Translations under genes and position numbers: made by a program
NCBI GenBank assembly: GCA_951640165.1
Contig: OX621253.1
Location: 16,014,001 to 16,078,000, forward strand
DNA from: Pseudoips prasinana
Taxonomy: Eukaryota; Arthropoda; Insecta; Lepidoptera; Nolidae
Direction of reading: 5' to 3'
DNA length: 64,000 nt
Notes under the pieces: model-generated
Databases searched by the model: none
Told to the model about the DNA's origin: nothing
Seen by the model: only the letters and a program-made list of their open reading frames with translations
Part shown: one piece after another, positions 1-10,081 of the stretch
Layout: each line of letters begins with the position of its first letter
Numbering within the stretch: position 1 is the first letter of the stretch

Positions 1-30
1 TTGGGATCAGATGGGCACGTGTGAATAATG
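1..30 (+). repeat. 3' tail of tRNA-type SINE (family A)
   Basis: The window opens inside the tail of a SINE family (gggatcagatggc followed by gtgaataatgtcc) that recurs at 6884-7145, 14476-14740, 17095-17190 and, inverted, at 23098-23345 and 41745-41985. Confidence 0.6.
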
Positions 31-357
31 TCCGTTGGTCTAGCGGTAGCGTGTTCAACCGCAAATAATAAAGTCTTGTTTAAAATCCCTGGTCGGGACC
101 AAAAGCGATTTTGGGACTTTTCCGTAAAAAAAATTTTCAGCCATTTCACTTAAAATTCCGAAGTCTGGAAGTTGGCGATATAATGCCCCCGTGCCTCAGA
201 GATCACGTAAAGTTGTCGATCCTGTACCTGACCTTTTTCCGGTCGCGTCGCTAGTCGTCCCATCGGATCATGAGAGGTTGAGATAGAAAGTAGCCCTGTT
301 TTTGCGCACACATTTAATAATAATCTCTCAAATTCGGCTGGGAGGACATTATTGTTT
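31..357 (+). repeat. tRNA-headed SINE (family B)
   Basis: The head (gttggtctagcggtagcgtg, then ccctggtcggg) resembles tRNA A and B boxes. A body containing cccatcggatcatgagag follows. The same head recurs near 22945-23060 and the body near 39768-39920. It is a dispersed repeat and not a functional tRNA, because the B-box side is degenerate. Confidence 0.6.
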
Positions 358-442
358 AATTTAATTGTGCGTATTTTATCAATATTTTTGCCGTACGAGG
401 TCTTTAGGTATGATATTTTATTGTAGAATGACTCCTATTAAG

Positions 443-755
443 TACTAGCTGTGCCCCGCGGTTTCACCCGCGTTAGACTTTATAAATTATCACAGCTCCT
501 CCCCCGAAGGGGATAGCGTGATAATATGTAGCCTATATGTTGAGCCAACCTCTTAGTAATATTCATGCAAAATTTGAAGTAAATCCATGCAGTACTTTTT
601 GAGTTTAGCCCGGACATACATACAGACAAACTGACAAAAATTCTAAAAACTATATTTTTGGCTTCGACATCGATAGTAGATCACACCCCAAGTATCCTTT
701 TAAAAAAATATTCAATGTACAGTTTTGACTTTCGTACGATTTTATTATATGTAAG
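443..755 (+). repeat. dispersed retroelement-derived repeat (family C)
   Basis: Begins actagctgtgccccgcggtt and ends gattttattatatgta. A close copy lies at 9169-9476 (+), another at 42785-43095 (-), and shorter relatives at 42085-42270 (-) and 46385-46530 (-). No coding frame is kept. Confidence 0.7.
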
Positions 756-908
756 TAGGTATATTGTATAGATATTTATTAACACAAGTAAAATAGTATA
801 GGGACTTATGATTTTGAAGTTACAAATTACAATATCGCAAACCGATCCGTCTGTAGCAGCTCTGACTCAGAGTCGAGGTGAGGCTACTTAATTAGGAATT
901 TTATTTTT

Positions 909-1204
909 TGGATGGCTTTTTTATAAGGACTACTCCCTACCTCTAATCCAACACTGCAACTCTTATAAGCCAGGATCAATAGTGGCAGACAATAAAATGA
1001 CACTGAGCGGTGAGGCTCAGGCATGTCCCGGGGTCTTGGATCCCGCAACGAATTTAATCAGAAAGAAACAAGGAGGAATTCGAAAATGAATAGTTCCACT
1101 TCCTTCCACAGCAAAGCGGGAGGCAGAAGGATATAACAAGGCTGGGACCTCATCAAACGAGAGTATTGCAACTAGAGAAACCAGTTGCAAAAGTAGATGG
1201 CTTG
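909..1204 (-). mobile_element. 5'-truncated LINE 3' end (R1-like family)
   Basis: The sequence matches the 3' untranslated region of the LINE at 33241-34566 almost throughout, including the blocks gacactgagcggtgaagctc (one mismatch here), ggatcccgcaacgaatttaa and aatgaatagttccacttcc. The T-run at 917-922 is the A-tail on the minus strand. An 8-bp direct repeat gatggctt at 911-918 and 1197-1204 is the likely target-site duplication. Only about 280 bp of 3' sequence remains. Confidence 0.7.
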
Positions 1205-1210
1205 TGAAAA

Positions 1211-1256
1211 ATAGAGAACGCTTGCGAATGGGCCCCCATTCGCAAGCGTTCTCTAT
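1211..1256. repeat. perfect 22-bp inverted repeat (hairpin)
   Basis: Arms 1211-1232 and 1235-1256 are perfectly complementary around a 2-nt centre. The arm starts atagagaacgcttgcgaatg. It lies between two LINE insertions. One of several isolated long hairpins in the window; see 11485, 22195, 24016 and 63571. Confidence 0.75.
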
Positions 1257-1417
1257 ATCTATTGTATTTTTAATAGCGAAAGGTTTTTTTTTTTTTTTTT
1301 TTAATCTTTATTAGAAAAGAAGGGTTTTATCACATAGTGATGATGTAACCCTCGTAATTACAACAGTAAAACATACAAATTAAAAAGTACTTTCTTAAAT
1401 AACACAATAAAAGAATC

Positions 1418-4400
1418 TTACGATCTATTACTAATACCAATACTAACAATTTCGTAGAGCTTCTTGGCTTCCACTGATAACGGAGAAGCCAAAATTATAT
1501 TACATGTCCCAATAGCATTGAGGGAAATGTTACTCTCCCTCTCAAGCTTTTTCCTTTCAGCCCCGTTCAGGGCACACTCCACTAAAATATGAAATACATC
1601 TTCTCTCATATTACATCTCACACAATTAGGAGAAGGGATCTTACCCATCATATGGATAAAGCTATTCAGAGGAATATGTCCAGAACGGAGCCTCAGGGCC
1701 ATTATAATGCTTTTCCTTGGCATATTGGAGTTACCAAACCATAATAAACGACAGGGGTGTGGTTGGATAGTTTTGTACCATATACCCTTTGTACGAGACC
1801 TTTCATCAAAGTATTCATTCCATAGTTCTATGCACTTTTCTTTAACCGAGTATACCAAACCAGAGCAGTATGGTACGTGAAAGTATTCAAGCCCATCCTC
1901 TGCTGCAAATTTTGCAAGCCTATCAGCTTTCTCATTACCCCTTAAACCAACGTGAGATGGAACCCACTGTAAAATAATATTTTTCTTATCTTTTAATAAT
2001 TTTCTTATAGACTGTATGATACTATATGCTAAAGGCACTCCTCTGTAATTAGATGTACATCGAATAATATGTTGAAGTGCACTCCTAGAATCCGTAAAAA
2101 TTATGTAATTTCCTTTTTGAAAAGAATCAATATATGAAATGGCCTCCTGTATAGCGATTAATTCTGCAACCATAATAGACACATTAGAAGTATTGATTTT
2201 AATAGTTAAAGAACTGTTAGTTTGCGGGTCAAAGAAGGCTGCACCAACTTTACACCCGTCTTTAGAGGCATCGGTGTACAATGAATAATAGTTATTGTAA
2301 CTATTTATTAAAAATTCTGAACATAGATCAAATAATTTTGAATTGGAAAAATTTTGTTTAGGTAAATCTACTAGTGGTATGAAAGGTCTCACTACACTGG
2401 ATACATCGATATTAGTAACCCAAGTGTCGAGGGAAAACATTTCAATTTTATCACTGGCATAAATGCTACCTATGTTACTGCCAAAATCATGAACAACTGT
2501 CAATATAGGCTTATTTCTACGTCCCAAATTTAAATTTCGATTCATTTCATAAAGCTTATCAATTAATTTTAAAATATCATTATCCTTAACAGATTTGATC
2601 TTCAACCAATATTTTGCGGCCAAAAAGTATCTGCGTACATGCAACGGTTGAACACATAGTTCACTCTCCATTGCATGCACCGGGGTACTTCTCACAAAAC
2701 CACCCAAAATCCGTAAAAATTGGTTCTGTACCATATCTAACTTATTCAACCGTGTTTTGCAGCAACTACCATATAAAATACTAGCATAATCAATTCGGCT
2801 TCTCACTAAACTCAGATATAATCGCCTTAGATGCGATGGATGCACACCCCATTCTGTTCCTGATAACACTTTAAAGATGTTTACAAACCTACAGATCTTG
2901 TCTTTAGTCTCATTAACGTGTTTGGTCCATCTAAGCGAGCGATCAAGCCAAACACCCAGGTACTTGACATTTTCGATTATTTGTAATTGTATATTGTTAA
3001 TTTTAAGATCTACAGCATCTGTTGAATAACCTGATTTAAAAATACACACTTTACTTTTAATGGGAGAAGTATCTAGCCCTATGTCGTTAAGTAATTTACT
3101 AATTATGTCTAGAGATGATTGCATTGTCAACGAAAGTTCATGAAGTCTCTTTCCTGCTGAATATATCACAAAATCATCCGCAAATTGAGAAATATAAATA
3201 CCACTAATATTATTAGCAGATTTCGCAATATCACTTGTTACTATATTAAATAAAAGAGGTGACAAAGGGTCCCCCTGTGCTAATCCACGTCCTGTAGTTC
3301 TTGAGTTTATTCCGTGATCGCTTACCCTAATGCTGAGAATCCTTTCTTTGAGAAATTTCCACAAATATGTACAAATCCCAGAACCTACTCCTACGCTGTC
3401 CATTTTATTTAATAAACTAGGGACATCAACATTATTATATGCACTGTCTATGTCTAAAAAACAACCCACAGTTGTTAGTTTCCTTGCAAAACCTAATTGT
3501 ATGCTAGTAACTAAGCGGGTAAGATTGTCCATAGTGGACCGACATTTTCTAAAACCGGTTGTACTATTGGAGAGGAAATTATTACTTTCTATATACCATT
3601 CTATTCTATTGAGTAAAATGCAATGAAAAACTTTACATAAACAGGATATCATAGAAATAGGTCTGAGGGAAGACATATCCTGTGAATCTCTACCAGGCTT
3701 CGGGATCGGAACAATAGATATTACCCTCCATTGACTAGGTACAAAACCATTCAAAAGAAATTTGTTGTATAATGTAATTAATATTTGTTTCCCATTAAGC
3801 GGCAAATTTTTAATCATCGAATATGATATGTTATCTTGTCCCGGGCACGTGTCTTTAGCTCGAATGCATTTTTGTAATTCATGCAATGAAATCGGCGATT
3901 CTAATTTATCATTAGTCGAATAGAATATCAAATCTTCCGGCGAAGCAAAATCTGGTGTTAAACTGTTGAGGAGATCCTTAGCTTTTTGTGGACTGACAAA
4001 TTCTCTGTTAAATTTATAGCCTTTGAGCCATTTCATCTTATCCCATACCTCTTTCGAAGATGCAGAGTGATCCAAGCTAGAACAAAATTGTTGCCAGCCC
4101 TTGCACTTAGCCAAACGGATGTTCTTTTGTGCAAATCGAAGCTTAGATTGTAAGAAAATTAAATTATTAGGTGTAGGATTACTTCTGAATTTTGAAAGAG
4201 CAAGACGGCGTTCAGCAACCAACCTCGATAACTCTGGGCTCCAGTATGGTTTAGGGCGAAACTTAGTCTCGGGGTTCGTACTATTTTTTATAAAAGGAAT
4301 GTGTAAGTCAGCAGCCAGATAGATATAATTTATGAATGTATCGTAACAATGTTGTAGGTTTTGGGAGAACTCGAAATTACTGTAAATATTTTCTAGTACT

Positions 4401-5155
4401 TGCTGATATGAATACCAATCAGCCTTTTTAAAATTTCTTCTTAAAATATATCCCTCTAAGTTATTATTTAATTTCATATTATAAGTAATTTTAATGAACA
4501 AGTGATCACTTCCTAAAGACTCATTTAAAACTTTCCAATTAAACTTTAAACCTATATCCGTGGAAGCTAATGACACGTCCGGTGAGGACTGCTGAAGATT
4601 TCCACTTACTAATTTGACACGTGTATGCTGACCGTCATTTAAAGTAATAAATGCATTATCTACCAAAGAGTCGAATACGTGTGTACCTCTCTGATCCCTT
4701 TTGCAAGACCAGTTAGTATGATGACAATTAATATCACCTAATATTAATGTTTTCTTTTTAAGTACTGAAAATAATTGATCCCAGTCATTCCGGGATGTAT
4801 GCACAGACGGAGGACAGTACACTGATACTAAGTACTCCAATTGATCGCAATTATAAAGCTTAACACATAATATTTCAATACTGGCGTTGGTGCAAAACAC
4901 GGGATACACGTGGCATTTAACGGACTTGTGTGTAAAAATGGCTACACCACCATAACCATCCCATCTATCCTTTCTATAAATATTGTATGAATTTAATTTA
5001 ATCAGCTCCTCCGTTACTAACCAAGTCTCACTGATAGCAGCAATATGAATTTTTTCTTGAGCTAATAGACATTCGAATTCTGTTAATTTATTTTTAATGC
5101 TTTGTGAATTCCACTGGAGTATATTAATCTGCGTTATACCCTTATCGTTAGCCAT
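1418..5155 (-). CDS. LINE ORF2: endonuclease, reverse transcriptase, RNase H
   Basis: A 1245-residue polyprotein that nicks target DNA and copies the element RNA there. Domain order: an AP-like endonuclease at about 10-225 (QWNSQS, SETW, LGDINCHHTNW, SDH), a reverse transcriptase at about 440-740 with catalytic FADD near 658, an RNase H at about 957-1085 (YTDAS, FTDSRSAL, WVPSHVGLRGNEKADRLA), and a C-terminal zinc knuckle CVRC...H...C near 1178-1195. RNase H plus a zinc-knuckle ORF1 points to the I superfamily (I, LOA and relatives) rather than Jockey, which normally lacks RNase H. The start overlaps the ORF1 stop by 8 bases (ATGGCTAA), which suggests reinitiation or stop-start coupling. No stop or frameshift was seen, so the copy may be competent. 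Confidence 0.92.
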   Translation of the reverse strand: MANDKGITQINILQWNSQSIKNKLTEFECLLAQEKIHIAAISETWLVTEELIKLNSYNIYRKDRWDGYGGVAIFTHKSVKCHVYPVFCTNASIEILCVKLYNCDQLEYLVSVYCPPSVHTSRNDWDQLFSVLKKKTLILGDINCHHTNWSCKRDQRGTHVFDSLVDNAFITLNDGQHTRVKLVSGNLQQSSPDVSLASTDIGLKFNWKVLNESLGSDHLFIKITYNMKLNNNLEGYILRRNFKKADWYSYQQVLENIYSNFEFSQNLQHCYDTFINYIYLAADLHIPFIKNSTNPETKFRPKPYWSPELSRLVAERRLALSKFRSNPTPNNLIFLQSKLRFAQKNIRLAKCKGWQQFCSSLDHSASSKEVWDKMKWLKGYKFNREFVSPQKAKDLLNSLTPDFASPEDLIFYSTNDKLESPISLHELQKCIRAKDTCPGQDNISYSMIKNLPLNGKQILITLYNKFLLNGFVPSQWRVISIVPIPKPGRDSQDMSSLRPISMISCLCKVFHCILLNRIEWYIESNNFLSNSTTGFRKCRSTMDNLTRLVTSIQLGFARKLTTVGCFLDIDSAYNNVDVPSLLNKMDSVGVGSGICTYLWKFLKERILSIRVSDHGINSRTTGRGLAQGDPLSPLLFNIVTSDIAKSANNISGIYISQFADDFVIYSAGKRLHELSLTMQSSLDIISKLLNDIGLDTSPIKSKVCIFKSGYSTDAVDLKINNIQLQIIENVKYLGVWLDRSLRWTKHVNETKDKICRFVNIFKVLSGTEWGVHPSHLRRLYLSLVRSRIDYASILYGSCCKTRLNKLDMVQNQFLRILGGFVRSTPVHAMESELCVQPLHVRRYFLAAKYWLKIKSVKDNDILKLIDKLYEMNRNLNLGRRNKPILTVVHDFGSNIGSIYASDKIEMFSLDTWVTNIDVSSVVRPFIPLVDLPKQNFSNSKLFDLCSEFLINSYNNYYSLYTDASKDGCKVGAAFFDPQTNSSLTIKINTSNVSIMVAELIAIQEAISYIDSFQKGNYIIFTDSRSALQHIIRCTSNYRGVPLAYSIIQSIRKLLKDKKNIILQWVPSHVGLRGNEKADRLAKFAAEDGLEYFHVPYCSGLVYSVKEKCIELWNEYFDERSRTKGIWYKTIQPHPCRLLWFGNSNMPRKSIIMALRLRSGHIPLNSFIHMMGKIPSPNCVRCNMREDVFHILVECALNGAERKKLERESNISLNAIGTCNIILASPLSVEAKKLYEIVSIGISNRS

Positions 5156-6614
5156 TGAAGAAATCTAAAATATTTTTTAACATAGGCCAGTCCGAAATAT
5201 TCCCAACAACTACTAAGATCAACCATTCTAAGCAACATTTAATTATACTTTTAAACTTTGTTTGTAAACTACACTTCTTCAAAAAAAAAATTTCTTTTAG
5301 TCTATTTACGAGTTCATCAAATTTAACACTACTACTGCTACTAGTCTCCTCAGAAGAAGGTGGCGCTGACGTGTCCGAAATGTTTGTTTCATGCTCCATA
5401 TCAACATCAGCTCTCATATAAACATGTGGTGTAGAAGGACGCTCTATCTTATTATACCTCTTGGAAATTTGAGGTCTAGGGATAAGATTGGACTTTGCAA
5501 CTTGAGCATAAGATGGTGACAGATGTTCCTGTTTGCCCTGCTCGGGCGTAATTTCTTCTACCAACAGATTACCAAAATATGCTGGGCCACTTATTTGATT
5601 ATCCGTTATGTCATTTTGGGTGGTTCTTTTAGGTATGGGTGAAGATACAGGCACATACATTTCTAACGCCTTTGGGTAGGTACAGTTAAACTCGGCCATT
5701 AGCTCCCTGACTTTCTTTTCCTTCAAATAAAGTGGGCACTTCCTGTCTAACGCCATATGCTGGCCTGAACAATTAACACATTTTAGTATAGTGACAGTAC
5801 AGTTGGCGTGGTTTTTACCACATTTAGGACATACGATTTTTCGGAATGGGCAAAACTTTGATGTGTGACCGAACTTCCAACAACGCGAACATTGCGTCAC
5901 TGGAAATATATATGGCTCCACTGGAATTCTGAGCTTGTCCACTAAAATATATGGCGGTATATAGGAACCAGCAAAGCATAAACGGACTGTCTCGCTCGGA
6001 CACCACTCTGACTTTGACTTGTCCGTGTCACGTCGCTTTAGCCGTCGTGCCGAAATCAATTTACCAGCGCCAGGACACGTCACGCTTTGAACTATCTCCT
6101 CATCCGAAATGTCAAGCTCAACGTTACGAATAACTCCATACGAGGTATACTTCTGCGAAGCTCTATGAATCCTCCATTCATTCTTTACGAAGACCTCACT
6201 TTGTTCTAATTTTTGGACACTTTTTTCAGATTCTAGTTCAAGTCTGACTTTGTAAGGGCTAACATATTTGACTTGTGAAATGTCCTCAATATTATTTGCC
6301 AAAAATAACTTGGCTAGTGCAAATTGCTTTGGCATTTTATCCTTACACGATATATAAACAATAATATTCTCCTCTTTACATTTTTTTTCTTCTATCCCCG
6401 ATATATTTCCGTCCTCCATTTCTTTTCTTTTAATCGGTTTTAAATGTCTCCTTTCCTCTCTGTCTGGTGTTATTTCATCAAATTTCCCGACCAAATTTGT
6501 CTCTTCCCTGCTTGTTGTTAGTTCTTCTTGAGGTATCTGCAACTCCATCTCCACTAATTCATCAATTATATTATCATCTTCCGAGCTCGAAATAGATTGC
6601 TCGTTGCCATCCAT
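5148..6614 (-). CDS. LINE ORF1: Gag-like nucleic-acid-binding protein
   Basis: A 488-residue protein that by family analogy coats the element RNA. The N-terminal third is acidic and serine-rich. A cysteine cluster near residues 240-292 holds zinc knuckles of the CX2CX4HX4C kind (CSRCWKFGHTSKFC, then CPKC, then CVNCSGQHMALDRKC). A serine-rich linker follows. The arrangement is that of insect I/Jockey-type ORF1 proteins. It overlaps ORF2 by 8 bases in a different frame. The chosen ATG is the first in a clean frame 180 bp downstream of the inferred transcript start. Confidence 0.88.
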   Translation of the reverse strand: MDGNEQSISSSEDDNIIDELVEMELQIPQEELTTSREETNLVGKFDEITPDREERRHLKPIKRKEMEDGNISGIEEKKCKEENIIVYISCKDKMPKQFALAKLFLANNIEDISQVKYVSPYKVRLELESEKSVQKLEQSEVFVKNEWRIHRASQKYTSYGVIRNVELDISDEEIVQSVTCPGAGKLISARRLKRRDTDKSKSEWCPSETVRLCFAGSYIPPYILVDKLRIPVEPYIFPVTQCSRCWKFGHTSKFCPFRKIVCPKCGKNHANCTVTILKCVNCSGQHMALDRKCPLYLKEKKVRELMAEFNCTYPKALEMYVPVSSPIPKRTTQNDITDNQISGPAYFGNLLVEEITPEQGKQEHLSPSYAQVAKSNLIPRPQISKRYNKIERPSTPHVYMRADVDMEHETNISDTSAPPSSEETSSSSSVKFDELVNRLKEIFFLKKCSLQTKFKSIIKCCLEWLILVVVGNISDWPMLKNILDFFNG

Positions 6615-6883
6615 TCTTTTGTATTCATTTATCTACACAAAGCGTAGTTAAATACAAAATAACAAACCGGTTCCGGCCGGCCGCCGACCGCAGCTCGAAT
6701 AGTACACGGGTGACTCACTAATTAGCTATTAAGTAAACAACTTTATGAGACGAACTGCACGCGGGTATCCCGTGCGAGTGCCGCACACAAACTGTAGCGA
6801 AAGGTTCTAAGGCTAATAGTAATACTTGCAAAAAAAAAAAAGGAAATGTTCGACGGAACATTCTTTAGAACAACTACATAAGT

Positions 6884-7145
6884 TGACGGGCCTGTTGGTG
6901 TGGTTGGCAAATGCTTGCTTTTCACACCGGAGGTCTTGGGTTCGTTTCCCACACAGGACAGATATTTGTGTACATGAACATGTCTGGTAGTCTTGTCAGT
7001 CTGAGTGTAATTATCTATATAAGTATGTATTTACAAAAGAAAAGTATTATATGTATATCAGTCATCTGGTTTCCATAGTACAAGCTCTGCTGTTTGGGTT
7101 CAGATGGCGGTGTGCAAATAATGTCACGGGATAAAAAAAAAAAAA
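6884..7145 (+). repeat. tRNA-derived SINE (family A)
   Basis: Nearly full-length copy: a tRNA-like head (ggtgtggttggcaaatgc, then cttgggttcgtttcccac as a degraded B box), the body gaacatgtctg...atctatataagtatgta, and the tail catagtacaagctctgc. It ends in an A-run near 7145. A 40-bp inverted piece of the same head lies at 7764-7803. Confidence 0.75.
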
Positions 7146-8048
7146 TGTAAAATCATGTTAAATGAAATATTACTGTGTGTAAATAATGTCCCAGGATATT
7201 ATAAGTACTTAATGTATGGATGATGTGAGATAGGATTATATCCAATCCTATCATCATGATAGTCTCTGTAAAACTAGTTATAGTTATGTCGCTGACTCGA
7301 CAGTTAGCACACAAACAAACCTACAACACCATACTAAGCATCAGAAGGTATCATGCTCGACCTAAGCGATAATTATCATATTAACCACATGATTAATTTC
7401 TGAATGTTGTTATCAAAACAACTTCGATGTAAACTGATTGAAGTCAGCAAAATTACAAGACTGACCTAGGTTACAAGTTGTAATAAACAACTCCTTACCT
7501 CAAGATCTAAGACTAATCTTAAGATAAACCCTACATTTACGTAAGCAACTGAAGTACTTAGAAACAGACCGATAATGCATTTGTTTACTTATGATACTCG
7601 TACGATCGATCTCATTAAAACTTGAGGGTTGCTGTTGGATCTTAATTTTTTGTTAATACGACGTTTAGTCAGCTTAGAATGTTTTCATTGCTTCACCAGA
7701 CAATAACATATAGTCTTGTCTTATTCATGCAACATTTCCTTCATGGTCATACCTCACTGAAAAGCAAGCATTTGCCAACCACGCCAACAGGCCCGTCATA
7801 ATAAGCGACGAGTTGTAAGCTGTCGACCTATTATAGGTACGCCCGGCATACATACTGCGCAGTTTTAGTAGTTTGACAGTTTAGTGTACATAATTATGTC
7901 CTATTCTTTTCATACCAGATAATTTAGAAAGAGACGTAAAGACATTTGAATTAGTTTAGTATGTAGAAGAAAGAATCGACAACAATATGTAGAAAACTAT
8001 AACATTTAATCTCTATGTGACAACTGCCGTAACGTTGGTAGTCAACCT
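7146..8048. other. unassigned non-coding stretch
   Basis: No exon or intact element recognised. It holds a second SINE tail near 7175-7205 and an inverted fragment of a family A SINE head at 7764-7803 (agcaagcatttgccaaccac). The rest is AT-rich single-copy-looking sequence. Confidence 0.4.
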
Positions 8049-8212
8049 GTCTTCTGATCTGTTGCGGGTTCGATCCCAGCATAAGCCAAAAATTTGTGTT
8101 CCTGAATATTTATTTTTGCCTTAGTCCGAGTATTTTTTGGTAATGTATGTATATTTACAAAAAAATATACAAGCTGTTCTTAATTTGGGCTAGATGGCGT
8201 TATGTGATAGGT
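8049..8212 (+). repeat. decayed tRNA-type SINE
   Basis: Contains a B-box-like tgcgggttcgatcccagc and a family A-like tail (gggctagatggcg, then ataggtccc), with many changes between them. Confidence 0.5.
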
Positions 8213-8526
8213 CCCAAACATTTGATTGTTTATTTTTAAGTTGTTAATTACTTCTGCAACTTGAGTAATTAAGTTGGATGGCAACCCTAATTCGAAAGGA
8301 TGTTTAATGATTTGTACTTCTATTGACAGCAGATAGTCACATAAAGACTTCACATCACAGATAACAAATTAATAATAATACTGATTAGAAACGGTTGCCA
8401 GGTCAATAAGTTAATTGTAACAGATATATGTTATTTATTCTACCTACAATGTTGTATGATACTGTGTTCTTTGTGATAGCAATATGGCAAGACCTAGAAA
8501 GATCTTTAAAATCCATCTGAATATCC

Positions 8527-8665
8527 TCGATTGGGTCCGATTCCCGCACAGGACAAATATTTGTTAGTACCATGAATTACCATGAGTATTTGTTCTTAAT
8601 CTGGGCGTACCTTGTGTCCGTCAATTATATGTTTGTAAAATACTCCAGAACATATGGAATCATTA
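8527..8665 (+). repeat. tRNA-type SINE fragment (family D)
   Basis: Head gggtccgattcccgcacagg and body ttgtgtccgtcaattatatg match the better-preserved copies at 53745-54155 and, inverted, 57750-57935. Confidence 0.55.
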
Positions 8666-9168
8666 AATTAGTATGGGTGTTGCCTTAAAAAAAAAAACTA
8701 AGATTCTGAATTGCTGGTATAATAACTTCATTAATACATAAAAAAATCCTGTAAAACATTTTTTTACTGTAACATTTTTTTGAATTCTCAAGTAAAGTAG
8801 TTAGGTTTGAACATGTCACTCATTCTCCCTAAATATCATCTAATTTATTTAAACTGGCAATACTATAAATGTTCTATCGTTTCCGGAGTTCTGGCGCCAA
8901 CGCGGAAAAGAACATAGTTTTATTTTCAAAAACTAGTGTAAATTCGGGTTTTTATGTTTAAATAAGGTGGCTTTTAGACATAACATCTTCAACAACATAC
9001 ACAAGTGTAGGAAAGAGCCATATTGCCATGAAATGCGATTTTCTGTGTTTATTTGAAAACTCCATAATAATATGAGCCTCTTGTATAGTCTCCACTGTCT
9101 TACTGGTGCTGAATTTGACTTGATTGTGACGGACTTTACTTGACTTTGACTGTGATTATTATTAACTA

Positions 9169-9476
9169 GCTATGCCCCGCGGTTTTACCCGCGTTAAGTT
9201 TTATAATTATCACAGCTCCTCTCTTGTAGGTGGTAGCGTGATAATATGTAGCCTATATGTTGACCCGACCTCTTAGTTAATATGCATGTCAAATATGAAA
9301 TAAATCGATGTAGTACTTTTTGAGTTTAGCCCGGACATACATACAGACAAACAGACAAAAATTCTAAAAACTATATTTTTGGCTTCGATATCGAATGTAG
9401 ATCACGCCCCAAGTATCCTTTAAAAAAAATATTCTATGTACAGTTTTGACTTTCCTACGATTTTATTATATGTATA
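9169..9476 (+). repeat. dispersed repeat (family C), near-full copy
   Basis: Starts agctatgccccgcggtttta and runs to gattttattatatgta. It is closely similar to 443-755 along its whole length and carries the same block gagtttagcccggacataca. Confidence 0.7.
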
Positions 9477-9996
9477 GATGACAGAAAATGGTAATGCTGT
9501 AGCTATAATGAGACCCTTATTTATTGTGGCTGAAGGATTTAATGTCAAAACATAATTCAATGAAAGTCTATCCTTTTCATACAAGCAATGGTAGAAAGAT
9601 AGGTAATTATATAAAAATTGGTTATAAAGCCTAGGAGGCTTGCACTGCTTCTACGGACAATTGTTTTAGTCTATGTTGTTAAGAATCAGGGATCATATTG
9701 ATTTATATATTTGTGATAACACTGATATGGATTCACTACTATAAACATTAAGAATCATGGACATAACAAGTGCTGAATGTATCTCAGGAACTAAGAGAGG
9801 TCATACTTCAAAACACACAATAATAGGTATTAATTTCATTGTTGTATTACTCTAAATTGAGGCAACATAAAAAACGGTTCTGAATTTAGTTTATATAGTG
9901 AAAAGAAACACAGAATTAACACATAAGTCAAGGCTGATTTCTCAGATTACCTTACTGTCTAATACCCAGTAGTAACATAAAAAAATAAATGCTTAC

Positions 9997-10081
9997 CAAA
10001 TGTAACTCCATTTGATCACAAATTGAGAAGAATTCTTCCAAGTTCTTATCAAATCTGGGTACTGGGTTGTCTATGCCTTTT
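9997..10081 (-). CDS. ix: MED29 coding exon 3
   Basis: 85 bp between acceptor cattacag and donor GTAAGC. Encodes KGIDNPVPRFDKNLEEFF followed by SICDQMELHL, the most conserved Med29 block. It ends in phase 0 with no stop, so at least one more coding exon is expected further left. Confidence 0.87.

Larger units (their letters stand above)
1284..6794 (-). mobile_element. full-length I-type non-LTR retrotransposon (LINE)
   Basis: Complete two-ORF LINE on the minus strand. The 3' end carries a 19-nt T-run on the plus strand (1284-1302, the A-tail). The 5' end starts CAGTTTGTG on the minus strand, resembling the CAGT starts of insect LINEs with internal promoters. The 12-bp word tagcgaaaggtt flanks both sides (1274-1285 and 6795-6806) and is the target-site duplication. 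This fixes the ends and shows that the copy is not 5'-truncated. 5' UTR about 180 bp, 3' UTR about 115 bp. Both ORFs are open. It lies downstream of the last MED29 exon seen, probably in a MED29 intron. Confidence 0.9.

Noticed and set aside
1..9996. Search for the last coding exon of MED29
   Set aside because: No minus-strand segment with an acceptor and a plausible Med29 C-terminus was found. The LINE and SINEs occupy much of the interval.
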